DNA of 64,000 bases from Lineus longissimus (Eukaryota > Nemertea > Pilidiophora > Heteronemertea > Lineidae). A program made the position numbers and the translations under genes. How positions within the stretch are numbered: position 1 is the first letter of the stretch; each line of letters starts with the position of its first letter. Positions 52,039-63,385 of this stretch are shown piece after piece. The DNA lies in the NCBI RefSeq assembly GCF_910592395.1, contig NC_088308.1:3968001-4032000 (forward strand), read 5' to 3'. The notes under the pieces are model-generated. The model saw nothing but the letters and a program-made list of their open reading frames with translations. It searched no databases and was not told the origin of the DNA.

Positions 52039-53944
52039 TTATGTCTCCACTGGAACCTAAAAAACAAAATCATTCCATGATGTCTTTACGTGTCGGTTAA
52101 AACATGTTCGAATGAACAACTGATGACTTCATGCAACTATATAGTAATTAAAGAAGTCCCGCTTCGTTTTCCAATTCAAATATGTAAAGAAGAATGTACA
52201 TGTACTTGTTTTACTTCTTCAGATGGACGGATGTGAGGAACTGAACTTGTGAATAATCAACACGTCTATACATTGTTTACCTCTTCAGACAGCACGGGTC
52301 GTCCCTTGATGAAGCAGAGGATAGTGCTCCAGCCCAATGCAGCAAAGCTCATGTAGACGACACGTAGATGAGGCGGTATCAGGAAAAAATTAGCCGTCTG
52401 GACAGGAAGCCAGAAAAATATATCAGCCTTAAAGAAGAAAAGTTCGATCATTAATACATAGTCACGGTGGCTGAAGGTGTCGGTTTGCCTTAGAAAAATA
52501 CGTGCTTACCTGGAGAGGAAATGACGACACAAAAGAGACGTACAAAAGATTAGTTCATTTTAAGGGGCGTAAGGCCCGCATTTGTTATTTTATCCGATTG
52601 TACCCCTCCAATGTAATGGGAGGGCCTTGTTTCTATTGTGTTGCAAAGGTAAACCAATACCTTTATCCACCGTGATAGTGGTCCCCAACAAAGTATTATA
52701 AGCGTGTTCAATTATACTATTGTCCGCCCGCCGACAGCGTGACTGCGAGAACGTTTGACTCCTCTGACGTCACAACAAGCATAATCTGGCCAAATTGACC
52801 TCTTATGAAAATAGGGACAATGTGGCAGTTGTTGCAATTTGTGGCGTGGAAAAAAATACTGTGTCAGAAATTTGCTATTTCAGAAAAATATAAGGGGGGA
52901 ATTGCAGAAATGGAAGTATACCAGTAACAATGATTGCCGTTCGTTTGGGAACCGCGAAAGGACTTGCTCAGGAAAGAATCCCACCATTTCGAACTATTGA
53001 TGGATTAGAGTTCAGCGATTCTATCATATACATGTGGGCTCGTACATCCTGAACCATGATAGGCCTATGTTCCAAAGAATGACGTCCCAATCATAATGTT
53101 TTGTCTATATATCTCTAACAAGTTTCTCAGTCAATTCAAAAGTATCACTTACAATATAAGCCGTCAGTGCCTTTTCTTTGCATTCAGCAAAAATATCTTC
53201 TTGACCTTCTAGTATACTGTTTCCTAAAAAGAGAACGTAAAAACGTTGGCAATGAGGTCGGCAAGGTGTGCATGTGCATCACCGGACTGCATCTTTTCCA
53301 TATTTGCAACAAGTCAAAATTTAATTTTTCAACTCTTTTCACCACTTTCCTGTTTGTTTGATGGTGTTTTCGTCCGGTTTTTATCTTGTCTGGTATCCGA
53401 GATATCATGCCGGGATCTTTGGCACAACAACACGTAACAAATAGAAACCATTTCTACTTACTTTAGATCTGTGCCAGGACGGGCCTAGTAACATTACATT
53501 TTTGAAGAGCCTGCATCGGATAATACGATGTCTTCCTTACTCGCAGTTACAGTATATTGTGGTCAGGCGGTCCTGATATGCTTGAATATTAAGTATTGTC
53601 TCTTTGGAGCATGGCATCGGATATTCCCTGACAGTAACATACATACCAATGAAAAATGCTGCCAACAATGGTGGAGTCATCACGAGTCCATCAATGGTCA
53701 CTTTCAACATCACAACCCTGAGCGACCTTCCTGGGAGGTATTTATCCAACGCCTTGTAAAAGTAGAAGGAAGCGGGGCAGCTAACACAAGAAATAGTTGC
53801 TATCCTTGCTGTTGCTCTCCAGTCATAGTCGACCCGCATAACCGTTCGTTGAGTGACGTCGCCGGCACAATAAAGCCCGGCTACGATAGCCATATTACTG
53901 AGGAGAGGATACGCGTGAAACACCTTCCGAAATTTAGAGAACAT
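52039..53944 (-). CDS. Mpv17/PMP22-family membrane protein, copy A (four exons, 177 aa)
   Basis: Exons: 53647-53944, 53153-53223, 52281-52427 and 52039-52056. Phases are 1, 0, 0 and the sum is 534 nt. The protein starts MFSKFRKVFHAYPLLSNM and shows the family marks: DVTQRT early, DWRATARIATI, FYFYKALDKYLPGRS, a Pro-rich membrane stretch TPPLLAAFFI, then WLPVQTANFFLIPPHLRVVY (family W-x-x-W-P-x-Q-x-x-N-F-x-x-V-P). The start is the first ATG of the frame and matches its paralogue. Mpv17/PXMP2-type proteins are four-helix proteins of the inner mitochondrial or peroxisomal membrane, proposed to form small-metabolite channels. The C-terminus LSEEVPVET lacks the usual helix end WNAYLSYVKH; instead it reads LGWSTILCFIKGRPVL. 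The family's first Trp (NWKLWP) is replaced by a Phe. Closest in feel to MPV17L. The intron between exons 3 and 2 hosts a MITE. Confidence 0.93.
52463..52674. mobile_element. 212-bp non-autonomous DNA transposon (MITE-like) with terminal inverted repeats
   Basis: The left end cacggtggctgaaggtgtcg and the reverse complement of the right end (cacggtggataaaggtattg) match over about 29 bp with four or five differences. The element is flanked on both sides by atagt, a plausible 5-bp target-site duplication. There is no coding capacity. It lies in the intron between 52427 and 53153. A diverged relative is at 13564-13700. Superfamily not assigned. Confidence 0.7.
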
Positions 53945-55246
53945 ACTTTTGAGCTTCGAAATGTATTTAATTATGAGTTACCAGTACAATATATTGTCTG
54001 TATGCATGTGTGCTTTGCTAAATATCCTAATTATAAGTCATCCAAAGTGTAATGTTAATATATAACATGCATCATGAATGTAATACATGTAAATACATGT
54101 AATTAATATTTGAGCGTTTATTCATTTTAGTCTAAATCGGTTATGGGGACCATTATACAGACTTCTTCGGAATTAAAATCGTTGAAAAGATCCACAGTCA
54201 TCATATGTGTTAGGAAAAGCACATGGGCGTTGTATTGATAATCAACCGTGCCAGAGCCACATGGTAAAGTTAGCTTTTGAAAACGCTAGATGTTACCACT
54301 CCAAGCAAACCCAAGGCAAAACCAATACACGCAGGCCTATAGGAAGAACTGTTACGAAATGACTATTTTATCGAGTATATTATAGGGCGGTATCAGAGTG
54401 TTGTATGAAAAAATTTCGAATAAAAAAGTTTCACTTCGGCAGTTCTATTGAAAAATGCCAATACACATTGTACGCAAGTTATTTATCTTCATTTTTTGGA
54501 AATTGTGTGATGACTCAAAAAAGTGAGTTCACAATGAAGTACATGTACCTTCAAAAGAAACAAAGGGCGAAATTTCTATTGCTTTATATGGTTTCAAACC
54601 TGAATGAAGCTTTTTCAAAGTCTATCACGTATTACCCCAACGAAAATCGATTACATCAATGGTATACAACTCCATCAGTAGCCACCACTTTCAAAATGGC
54701 CATTGCTATTTGTCTTTAATGTTGTGTAGTGATAAAAATACTAGAAACGCGCCCATATGAACGCATTTGTTAAAATTACTCCTGCCACACCTGCTTGTTG
54801 TCCTTTGGAATGTATGCGGGTTGTTCACATTGTGAGTGTCAGCTGCCAACATATCATGCGGACATGATTAAGCCAGACCGCACTCGCTGAAAATCGCGGG
54901 AATTAGTAGTTTGTATGCTCCCAAGAGAGCCGCTGCTGTACCAAAGTCTTATCACTTTCTCACGGCCGAAATGCTCTACAAATAACGACCATTTAACACG
55001 GACGCAAGGAGGAATTTTCTATTGCTATCCCAAAAGTTGACACTACTGTTACCTGAATAATACACTACATGCCTACTATTACAATGTAGCTGCGTGCATC
55101 GCTGTGCATAGCATTAAATATGCAAGCCCGTTATATGGCCTCGATCCTCTACTATGTGCTACCTCGAAAAAAGCCAGGAATTCCAGCCCTTAAGCTTAGA
55201 CAGGAAAACCCTCGGTGTACAAATAGTTTGACGTCACAATCAGACT

Positions 55247-55308
55247 ATTGTTTCGTCAACCAATCGTTTTCGCAATAGCCACAAAAAATGATTGGTTGAC
55301 GAAACAAT
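55247..55308. repeat. perfect 19-bp inverted repeat (hairpin)
   Basis: The arm attgtttcgtcaaccaatc (55247-55265) is exactly complementary to 55290-55308, separated by 24 bp. The match resumes imperfectly outside the arms (cag). Another small palindrome (catgtagat a atctacatg) follows within 60 bp. It may be a MITE remnant or structured RNA. Confidence 0.8.
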
Positions 55309-55619
55309 GGCCTGATTGGTCAATGCCTATACATGTAGATTACATGCCTATTCATGTAGATAATCTACATGACCATGTAGCCATGGTAAACGACACGTGT
55401 AGCCAAGTATTGGTCAAAAGATGTACCCTCGGTTAAAATTTTTTAGAAAGTTCCAATGATTTCTAAATTGTTTTATTAGCGTTTTTGTGAGACATGCCAG
55501 AATATGACACGATGCGGGGCCGTGTTTTAACGCCTGTGAGAGAATACCTTTCCGACCCCGCATTTCTTCTTTGTCCTTTTCTTGGAAATTAACAACTAAA
55601 ACATCAGTTACATGAGTGA

Positions 55620-55625
55620 TTTATT
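55620..55625 (-). promoter_or_regulatory. poly(A) signal AATAAA for the distal Mpv17-like gene
   Basis: Plus-strand TTTATT lies about 60 nt past the stop codon at 55684; a second copy is at 55472-55477. Confidence 0.45.
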
Positions 55626-55683
55626 ACACATGGTTGATAGGCGTGTTGAGTCCCAAAAACGAAAAGTCTATGATCATTGATGA

Positions 55684-57489
55684 TTATGCCTCCTCTAGAA
55701 CCTACAAAATAAAAGCATATATATATATATATACACGTGTCGGCAGAAAACATGACTGTTCCAATTAATAACTAATGATTATATGTTACAGTCAAAATGT
55801 AGTATCAATCTCCGTTCATTTTCCTGTTCTGTTAAGCACATACATGTAACCAAGGATTCATTATATCGGGATCCTTGATGTGACAAATAAACAACGTTGA
55901 TTAAGTCTCGATGGTTCTTCGGTGGTAGGCCTACGTGAGTAAACTGCACTTGCAAACGACTTTAAACATATTAAGGTATTTCATTGTTTCGAGTTTCGTT
56001 AAGAAGATATACAAGAAATGATAACTTTACGGCAAGGGTATACTTCAAGATAGTCCCTTCACTTTGGTTACCTCTTCAGTTGGCATGGGTTGTCCCTTGA
56101 TGAAGCAGACGACTGCACCCCAGAAGAAAGAACAACAACCAACGTAAACGACACGTAGATGAGGCGGCACCAAAAGGAAGTTGATCGCCTGAGCGGGGGG
56201 CCAGTAACATGCACCAGTCTTAAAGAAGAAACAGTTCAATCGTATACAGGGTGGCCTCTAATAAATTATCATGTTTTTCGCTATTATACATTTCCGTTCG
56301 TGGGCGACACGATTCGTTGTGTTCGTTGTTGGTATCGTAGCGCCCTCCGACATGACCGCGGGATAGAGAGAAAAGCAATGATGCCCGCTATCGATTGACC
56401 GTATTGAGTGAAGAAAAGCGATTTCCGGAAGCAACAGACTTTTGCTCAAACTTTTTTGACTGGTGAAATTGGGGGTGTAAGGTATGAATTACACCCCTCT
56501 AAAGTTCGTTTGAGAAAAGATTTGGGCTAGTCTATTGAACAATCACGGTGAAAAGGCTTCCTTTGTAACGAAAACTCGTCATGCCAGTTGTTAAGTATAG
56601 AACCAGACGGATTAAAGTTTCCATGTCGCCACTCTGTCATTATGGTTATGACAAAGCTCAATAAAGATGGTTAGATGGTTTGCGAGAACCTGTACCAAAG
56701 GCCTACAATGCACGTTCCAAAGCAACGAGTCCGAACAACACCGGTCTGTGTTCTACCAAGTTTTGAAGTCAATTCGAATTAAACACTTACAATATAAGTC
56801 TTCAGTGCCTTTTCTTTGAATTCAGCAAGAATATCTTTTTGACCTTCTAGTATACTGTTTCCTAAAAAAAGAGAAGGTATAAATTTCGCTGAAGTCGTGG
56901 TGTAACTTCACGGGACTTCATCTAGTCTTTATTTGCAAAACGACATGTATTCAACCTGCTTCGAAGCTTTTTAGGGGTAGAAAGGTGATGGAACTTAGTT
57001 GATGTTGTGTTCCAGTTTCAAATCTTCCCCTTTTACGTTTCAGACTGCTCGATCATGGCCTGATCTCGTCACCACAATACCAATTGTACAATTTGGTGCC
57101 ATTGCATTTTATTTGAAGCTCTTCTACTAGACTGGATCTATAATATTGTATTATGTCCTTCAACCGTTTTTACTTTAGAACTCACCAACGAAAAACATAA
57201 ATAAACACGGTGGACTTATCACAAAAAAGTCAAGAGCGCATTTAAGGATAATCGCCCTGAACGATTTTCCAGGTACATATTTATCTAAGGCCTTGTACCA
57301 ATAAAACAGTACTGGTCCATAACCACAGAAGGCAACTGTCATTATCCTTGCCGTGCCCGGCCAGTCATACTGCTCCACTCTTCGGACAGTCTGTTGGGCG
57401 ACGTTGGCGGTACAGTAGAGAGCGCAGGTGATCGTCATGTTGCTCAATAGAGGGTATGTGCGAAACACCTGACGAAATTTCGACAGCAT
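55684..57489 (-). CDS. Mpv17/PMP22-family membrane protein, copy B (four exons, 179 aa)
   Basis: Exons: 57186-57489, 56791-56861, 56072-56218 and 55684-55701. They have the same phases and the same lengths for exons 2 to 4 as copy A; the sum is 540 nt. The ATG at 57489 (MLSKFRQVFRTYPLLSNM) aligns with the start of copy A; the preceding codon is GTG, not Met. Motifs: NVAQQT, YDWPGTARIMTVAF, FYWYKALDKYVPGKS, ISPPCLFMFFVG, and WPPAQAINFLLVPPHLRVVY, which keeps the canonical W-P-x-x-Q-x-x-N-F-x-x-V-P better than copy A. The C-terminus is PTEEVLEEA. Predicted role as for the family: a small multi-helix protein of the mitochondrial or peroxisomal membrane. It is tandem to copy A, same strand, with 1.7 kb between them, so it is a local duplication. 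Exon 2 is about 93% identical to copy A at the DNA level, while exons 1 and 3 are clearly more diverged. Confidence 0.93.
55717..55733 (+). repeat. (AT)n microsatellite
   Basis: A pure alternating A/T run lies just upstream of the acceptor of the last exon of Mpv17-like copy B. It sits in the intron. Confidence 0.9.
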
Positions 57490-59272
57490 CACGATAACTT
57501 TTTTTCGAGAATCCGGAAGACAATATAAGCCACACAGTTTGAATGCAGCGTCTATTCCGCACTAATAACTACCGGTGGTGAAGTGCCGGTGTAGAAGTGG
57601 AAAATATCCCCCTATATTGTATGTCTGCCTCGTATGAACATTCGATATCAATGCATTACACTTTTCCATGCACGGTAAACCATACAAAATTATTCACAAG
57701 AATAGATATAGGCATTTAGAGAGTACATCTGTTAGATAACAGAAATATGTTCATTCGTAATGTGAGACAATGCTATTACATGCTGCATGGTTGTTATAAA
57801 GTTGTGGAATATCTAAATAGGTCTAAATAGATTGCACGCGATTAATATCGATTACATGTAGATATCCCCGTCATGTCGGTGCTGTTCAAAAATCGCAGGT
57901 TCAGTCTACCGACAATGCGGGTTGGAAGACAAATACATGTAACTAATAGGCCTACTAAATATGCCTCAGTTTTTTCGTATTGTCATGCGTAATGAAAAAA
58001 ACTCTGACCATGTTTACACCTAATTACCCCCAGACCACCTCTAGATCGAAGAGGCCAGGCAATGTCCCGTAAAAAACTATTGTAAAGATAAGTTTGTTTT
58101 CCCGATCCTACAGGTGGTACAGTCGTATCTGCAAAGGGCCTCTTGGCACAACCTCACTGAGCTGCTGATTCTTCTCCCGACTGTGCACTTTTTTACCGAG
58201 TGATTTCAGAGGATGTCCTCGACAAGAAGAAAACTACTGGTAATTGATGCTCCCCTTGATTTACCATTCTTCATTTTTCATTACATACGGGCTGGGCTGT
58301 TGACATTGACAATACATATAGGAGAAACATTATGGCATGCCAAAGTGGAATTTATTTTCATTGATTTCTCACAGCAGGACTGAATCACGCTACAAATTTT
58401 GAAACTACAAAAATTTCTCTCAGGACAAAAAATAGACAACAAAAGGTAAAAGATTCTTAACAGTATAATTTTTTTCCTTCAGAATAATTCATTTTCAATT
58501 TTACCGACAAAAAGCTGATTGACAAAACATCCATTACTATTGAAAAAACTGAACCGATAGACACTTAACAACGTCCTAGTTCATCAGTGAATATTCTCAT
58601 TTCCTCTCACACATCATCGATGCCAAACGTCTTGCACATTCCCCACCCTTGAGTGAAGCCAAAAACTGCCGACTTCCAATTCCCCGATTTTCCTTGTCGT
58701 ATCTCCACCGAATTCAAATAATACCCCAGTTCAGAGCTCCAGGGTCTTTCACTCGGAGAAAACCTCTGTTTGCCGGTGAGGGACCGGTATACCGCCCACG
58801 GACCTCGAACTGTCGATCAGTGGGTACATGGGTTCAAAATATGGATGTATATTGTGAATACACGGTGCACCACTGACCAAACTCTATTACCAAGGAGATG
58901 TTACCGCTGATGCCAACTAAACCTTGCATCAAAGTCACAGTTATGCAATCACCAAGGTACGAGAATGGGATTTCATACAACTTTCTGCTGGCCTCGCATT
59001 CCGAGGCATCTGTTTAAAAACTGCTTTCTGACGAACAGGCCGGTCGGTTCTCCGATACAATTTCATTTACCATGGTACGTACCCTAGCACTCCTGGTCAA
59101 ATATGAACTGACACCAATTGTCGAAGCAACATCTTTTTCAATCGACCATGACATATCTCATTCTCAACCAAGAGGCACTCAAAGGTTATCCTTCTTGCCG
59201 AGAGATGGCTTATTCATCTCGCAACCCTTTCATGACATGATACAACAATACCACCACGTGGCGTATCATGCA
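57490..59272. other. intergenic between Mpv17-like copy B and the Ly6-like gene
   Basis: No supported gene. The left part should hold the promoter of copy B and the right part the 3' UTR of the Ly6-like gene (a minus-strand AATAAA is near 58353). Short plus-strand frames at 58649-58876 and 59072-59290 show no domain. Confidence 0.5.
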
Positions 59273-61291
59273 TCAAAAATTCGCATTTAATCCAAGCAAG
59301 AAGGCGAACACCAATAACCAAGTCGGCGGAGATTTCAGAAAGCTCCATCCACTGTTCAAAGCTGGTCCTGTGTTACACATATTGTCCCGACAACACTCCC
59401 AGCACTTCTCTATGACGTAGATCTCATTCAATCTCTGGCAGCCATTTAGACACGACGAGGAACATTTCCGGGTGAAGGTAGCTATTTCATTGCCAACAAC
59501 GTATCGCTCCACCTTGAAAATACGAGAAGAAAAACCAAAGTCAGCACAATGTGAGAAAGTACCACTGCAGGCAATTAATGGTATAATGATCTGGCCCTGA
59601 CTAGTTGGTTGAACCCTTGAATCAGAAAGTAATGATACTTAAATGTTCTTAATTGCTGGTTTTAGTGTGTTAACTTATGTGAGCATCACTCAATTTTAGG
59701 TGCTTTGCACGACGTATGTTATCGTTAAGTAACATATACAAATATTGCCATTCCAAATATACATTAACCTAATGAATCATCTCTCGTTTTTCGCAAACTT
59801 TCTTTGCACAAAAAAAATCTGGTAGGAACTGCGAGATTTGGTGATACAAGTTATAATAACTGAACATGTTTTTTGGCAGCAACGCCAGCTTGGGTAATAA
59901 TTTCTTCTCAGCTTTCTTCCGCAACTTTTTCCTAAAAATCTTGGTTGGTACGCTCATTAGAATATACCATTACGCTACTTACCATGCAGTATGGCTTGTC
60001 CGTTGTGCAGGTTTCATTTTCAAGCTCGTGCGGCCGATCGACAGTGACGCAGTTCTCACCATCAATACTTCTGTAACACTTGTAACAGGAAAGGTCTCCT
60101 AGCTCTTCAGTTTCGACGATGAGATATTTGGGTTGGGCGCAAAGAGTAACTGTAGATAAGAAGAAACGTTCACAATAATACGCCCACAAATAAATTTCTA
60201 CAGTTTGTATGTGTTTTTATGGTCCAACGATATTGGCTAAACTTGGCTTAGAAAAACATGTAATTCGCATTTGAACATTGTTTCAGTCATAATGATAAAC
60301 ATTTATCAACTACTGTACATTTAAGTTGGTGTGCATTACATGTGCAGTGTATACAAGAAATGTACACCGACATCTTGCAACAACAAAATCTGAAATGTAA
60401 GCTTGTCTTTTAACCGGGTAAATGTCACAACTTCTAATACAGCGTAAGCCGTTGGCGTCTCCCGAGGCAGTGTTATTATTCAGTTACACGGTATCTAGCC
60501 ATTCTCCAAAGTAGCGATGATATATAAATAGTTCCGGTCATGCGCAAGAAGGTTTGATCTAATGCGTATCCAGGGTAGCAACTAGATGGCAGATAGATAC
60601 TATCTAGGAGATAGATAGACATCAATCAATAACTAATTCAATGGTGGAGTCTCGTCTGCGACTCAAAGTGTACACTATCTTTGATACGATATTTACATGT
60701 GGATTTCACGGAGGAATTCCGATCAGGATTTCCAGATTATAGATGCTTTGTCAGCAAAATCACGGATGTAGAGCTCCACATCCATGGCGACATTCAGGGT
60801 GAAAGCGGTTTTGTGTTGACGATAAACTCTTGGCGTTATATCACATACTGAGCAAGTATGGATTGAAGACCAAGAATCTATAAAGACTATACAGTCTTTC
60901 TTAATTCTTAAAGATAGATTTTAGTCGATAGTCAATGTGCCGATGGTTAGTTATAATAATAGCCTAGAAACTTGGAAATGCTCTCGGAAACTTTTGGAAA
61001 TGAATTATTCTGGGGACTCCGCAAAAATGAGTCATGATTCTCATCTTATTTGTGTTTTTTAATTGGCCGCTACACTCATTCACTCTGATGACTACCTTCG
61101 GGGCGAGTCAACGCCCAAACTATGCTACGTGTAAATTGCTCATCATGTAATGTATTGCGCAATGGACAATCACCACTCGCTAAAACCAAAATAAACCTGA
61201 TGTAAAAAAACATTTTTTGATTTGACTTACCTCCTACGAAGCATCCCAGAGCGAGACAAATATAAAAAAGCACCATGTCAAAGGTCGCCAT
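59273..61291 (-). CDS. Ly6/uPAR three-finger protein, GPI-anchored (three exons, 155 aa)
   Basis: Exons: 61231-61291, 59983-60149 and 59273-59512; phases 1 and 0; 468 nt. Exon 1 is a signal peptide (MATFDMVLFYICLALGCFVG). The three-finger core follows the family cysteine order: LSCYKCY, GENC, ENETC (sequon NET), DKPYC, then TRKCSSSCLNGC, EKCWECCRDNMCN, ending with the invariant C-N. After this come a small-residue omega-like site (GPALNSG) and a hydrophobic tail (PPTWLLVFAFLLGL), the pattern of a GPI attachment signal. The protein is therefore expected on the outer cell surface. Ly6 proteins are adhesion, septate-junction or receptor-modulating molecules; the specific partner cannot be told. 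The three-exon structure (signal, fingers 1-2, finger 3 plus GPI signal) is typical of the family. It is divergent from the LITAF gene at 62.7 kb. Confidence 0.92.
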
Positions 61292-62665
61292 ACTACGTTA
61301 CTCCAAAATGCTTTCAGTCAATCACGAAGACATCCAGTCTATTTTACAATCCGACCAACTTGCCTTGCCGTGTTAGCCTAGAGGTTTACGTTGTACCACA
61401 GATCTTGAATATCCCATTCTCGTTCAGAAATTGCCAATACCTTCGATATCATCGGCTGCCGTCTTACCATATATATGACTACCACCAATTCACCAATTAC
61501 CGGTAACATCCAAAAGCTAAGCTAGAGCCTCAGCGTAGTTCGTAAAGTCAAAGATGCTCTGGCCTTTGAACAGGTTCGTTGATTGCAGGTGGCTACAGCA
61601 GGTACATGTACATGTAACGGTTGGCGTGGTAGCTGCAGCAGGTAGATATGACGTGGTGGGTGAAAGAAATCCGTCGTTGCCGATGTAGGCGTTGATGTAA
61701 CTGTAGACGCTTCATCTGTCGATGCTGAAAGACGAACAACGGGGGTAGGTTTTATCTCCAACAAGAGAGGGATGAAAGAGGTGATTACGTCAGTTCAGAC
61801 CTATTGTTCCAGGGGATAAGGCCGATACAGAAAGCAATTGGTGATATCTTTCTTGTCCGCAGTTATGTTAGATTTGGAACAGCGCGGTAGATCTTCAGTC
61901 CCCTGCCCATCACGTTCCACGTGCATTGCCGGCCTCAAAAGGATTGAGATTATATTTCAGAAGTGTTGAACCAATGGGATAAAAATGAAGGCAGACGCAT
62001 TTTTGTTATGAACGAATGACGCTTTTTGTGTGACTTCGCATGACGTAACCCGCTTTATGACGTCATCAACCATAGCTACGCGTTGCCATGCATGGTCAGT
62101 AATCGTATTTCGTGTCTTTCTGCAGATTCTGAAACAAAAAAGTCAATTAACGTCGAAATGAGCGAGGCGGGGACACATAAGTTTATTTAAAAGGTGTCTG
62201 TTCTCAGGGATTCTTCTGCTTCATGGTGACTCATGAGACCTTATAAAACATAATGGTAGAAAAGGAGGGAGTCCAAAAAATATGCATCATCACTTTTATT
62301 GCATCATCTCAAGTTGTATTAAGGGGGGCTTGGCTTACTCTTGTTTTGTGAAACGTATACCCCTGTGCCTTCCTTAGCGTGGGTGGTACACAGCACTCGG
62401 CCATATCGGTTATCGATAATAGTTGCTGCTTCTTCTTTTTATACTCGGGTATAGGACACTACGAGTACTATAGAAACACCGAGGGTTGAGAGTGCGGTGC
62501 ACCGCCGTTAGTAGCTAGCCTTAGGTAGGCCAGCACGGAATGCCTCTAGTGTTTCGGACTCTTTGGATGACTGAGGCAGCATTACAGTCTCTGTTGCTTT
62601 GAATTATTTATTTGTCGCTGTAAACGTTTGAGATATCACATCCCGAAAGACTTTTACACTTTCAG
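61292..62665. promoter_or_regulatory. intergenic region between divergent Ly6-like and LITAF genes, with CRE-like sites
   Basis: The two genes are transcribed away from this interval. It holds a full CRE (TGACGTCA, 62058-62065) and a variant (TGACGTAA, 62041-62048) 17 bp apart. The undetected first exon of the LITAF gene should lie here; a strong acceptor (ctttctgcag, ending about 62124) followed by an ATG in good context near 62158 gives a frame that does not fit. The double palindrome tacatgtacatgta is at 61603-61616. Confidence 0.45.
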
Positions 62666-63358
62666 CACACGGTCCTCCGCCAGCGTATAAGGCCAAACCA
62701 ACGAACGGGGCGGCATTACCACCACCTCCAGAATATCCCATAATGCCACCGGGAACCGCGTATCCTGTTGCTCCGGTTGGATCCGCCGCACAGCCACCAC
62801 CGATCACATACCAGCCACAAGTCGCAGGGGTCCACGGCCAACAATTTAACGTCCAATTTTCAACACGGCAGCAGCTCGGCGAACGTCCAGCTCAGGTGAC
62901 TTGTCCAGCCTGTCAGCAGCCCGTGACCACCATTACTGATTACGAAATGGGCGTCTTCACTTGGCTGGCGATAGGTTTAATCCTCTTATTCGGGTAAGTC
63001 CTTCGCCATGCCAACCAGATTCCTCGTTGTGGCTGTCCGGGTTGGCCCTATTCACCGTCGGCGAGACACCCTACACAATTTTGACAATGATCATTCTCTT
63101 TTTTTAGATATGCCTTCGGTCAGCAGTGGGATGTCTTGAGAGGAAAAGATGGTCATTTTGTTGCCTGTCTTCTGTCCATGTCTAGATTGCGTTCATATAC
63201 TGAGCAAACTCATTGTGCCATGTTACTATCTTGACTTTTTTCTTTTTAGGTGTTGGATGGGTTGTTGCTTGATCCCACTGTGCCTCGATCGATGTAAGGA
63301 TGTCGTCCATACATGCCCCAGCTGTAACACTGTGATAGCAAAATATGAACGAATGTAA
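62666..63358 (+). CDS. LITAF-domain protein (5' exon not identified)
   Basis: Exon 62666-62993 begins after tacactttcag in a reading frame that needs one base from an upstream exon, so the true start is not here; the internal Met at 62743 is unlikely to be it. The N-terminal part is Pro-rich (HGPPPAYKAKP, LPPPPEYP, QPPPITYQPQ). The second exon, 63250-63358, joins in phase 2. The LITAF domain reads VTCPACQQPVTTITDYEMG, then the membrane-inserting hydrophobic stretch VFTWLAIGLILLFGCWMGCC, LIPLCLDRCKDVVHTCPSC, and ends NTVIAKYERM. Both CxxC knuckles that form the zinc site around the hydrophobic helix are intact. PPxY-like elements such as PPPAY could recruit NEDD4 ligases, and the known family acts at late endosomes and lysosomes. 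AATAAA follows at 63380-63385. Confidence 0.92.
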
Positions 63359-63379
63359 TTATAACTTGTTGCCCTTTCA

Positions 63380-63385
63380 AATAAA
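63380..63385 (+). promoter_or_regulatory. poly(A) signal AATAAA of the LITAF gene
   Basis: A canonical hexamer lies 22 nt after the stop codon. Confidence 0.75.

Larger units (their letters stand above)
53945..55683. other. intergenic between the two Mpv17-like genes
   Basis: It contains the 3' UTR of copy B at the right, with AATAAA on the minus strand at 55620-55625 and again at 55472-55477, and a hairpin at 55247-55308. A 104-codon plus-strand frame at 54405-54719 has no recognisable domain. Otherwise I see nothing in it. Confidence 0.5.

Noticed and set aside
53528-54052. 174-codon plus-strand frame
   Set aside because: It is antisense to exon 1 of Mpv17-like copy A and is explained as a shadow of that coding sequence.
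54405-54719. 104-codon plus-strand frame between the Mpv17-like genes
   Set aside because: AT-rich, Lys/Phe/Tyr-heavy composition and no motif; likely chance.
63108-63151. Possible extra exon in the LITAF gene after a strong pyrimidine tract and AG
   Set aside because: Inclusion shifts the frame relative to exon 63250-63358 and breaks the LITAF motif; direct joining of 62993 to 63250 restores it. It could at most be a poison exon.
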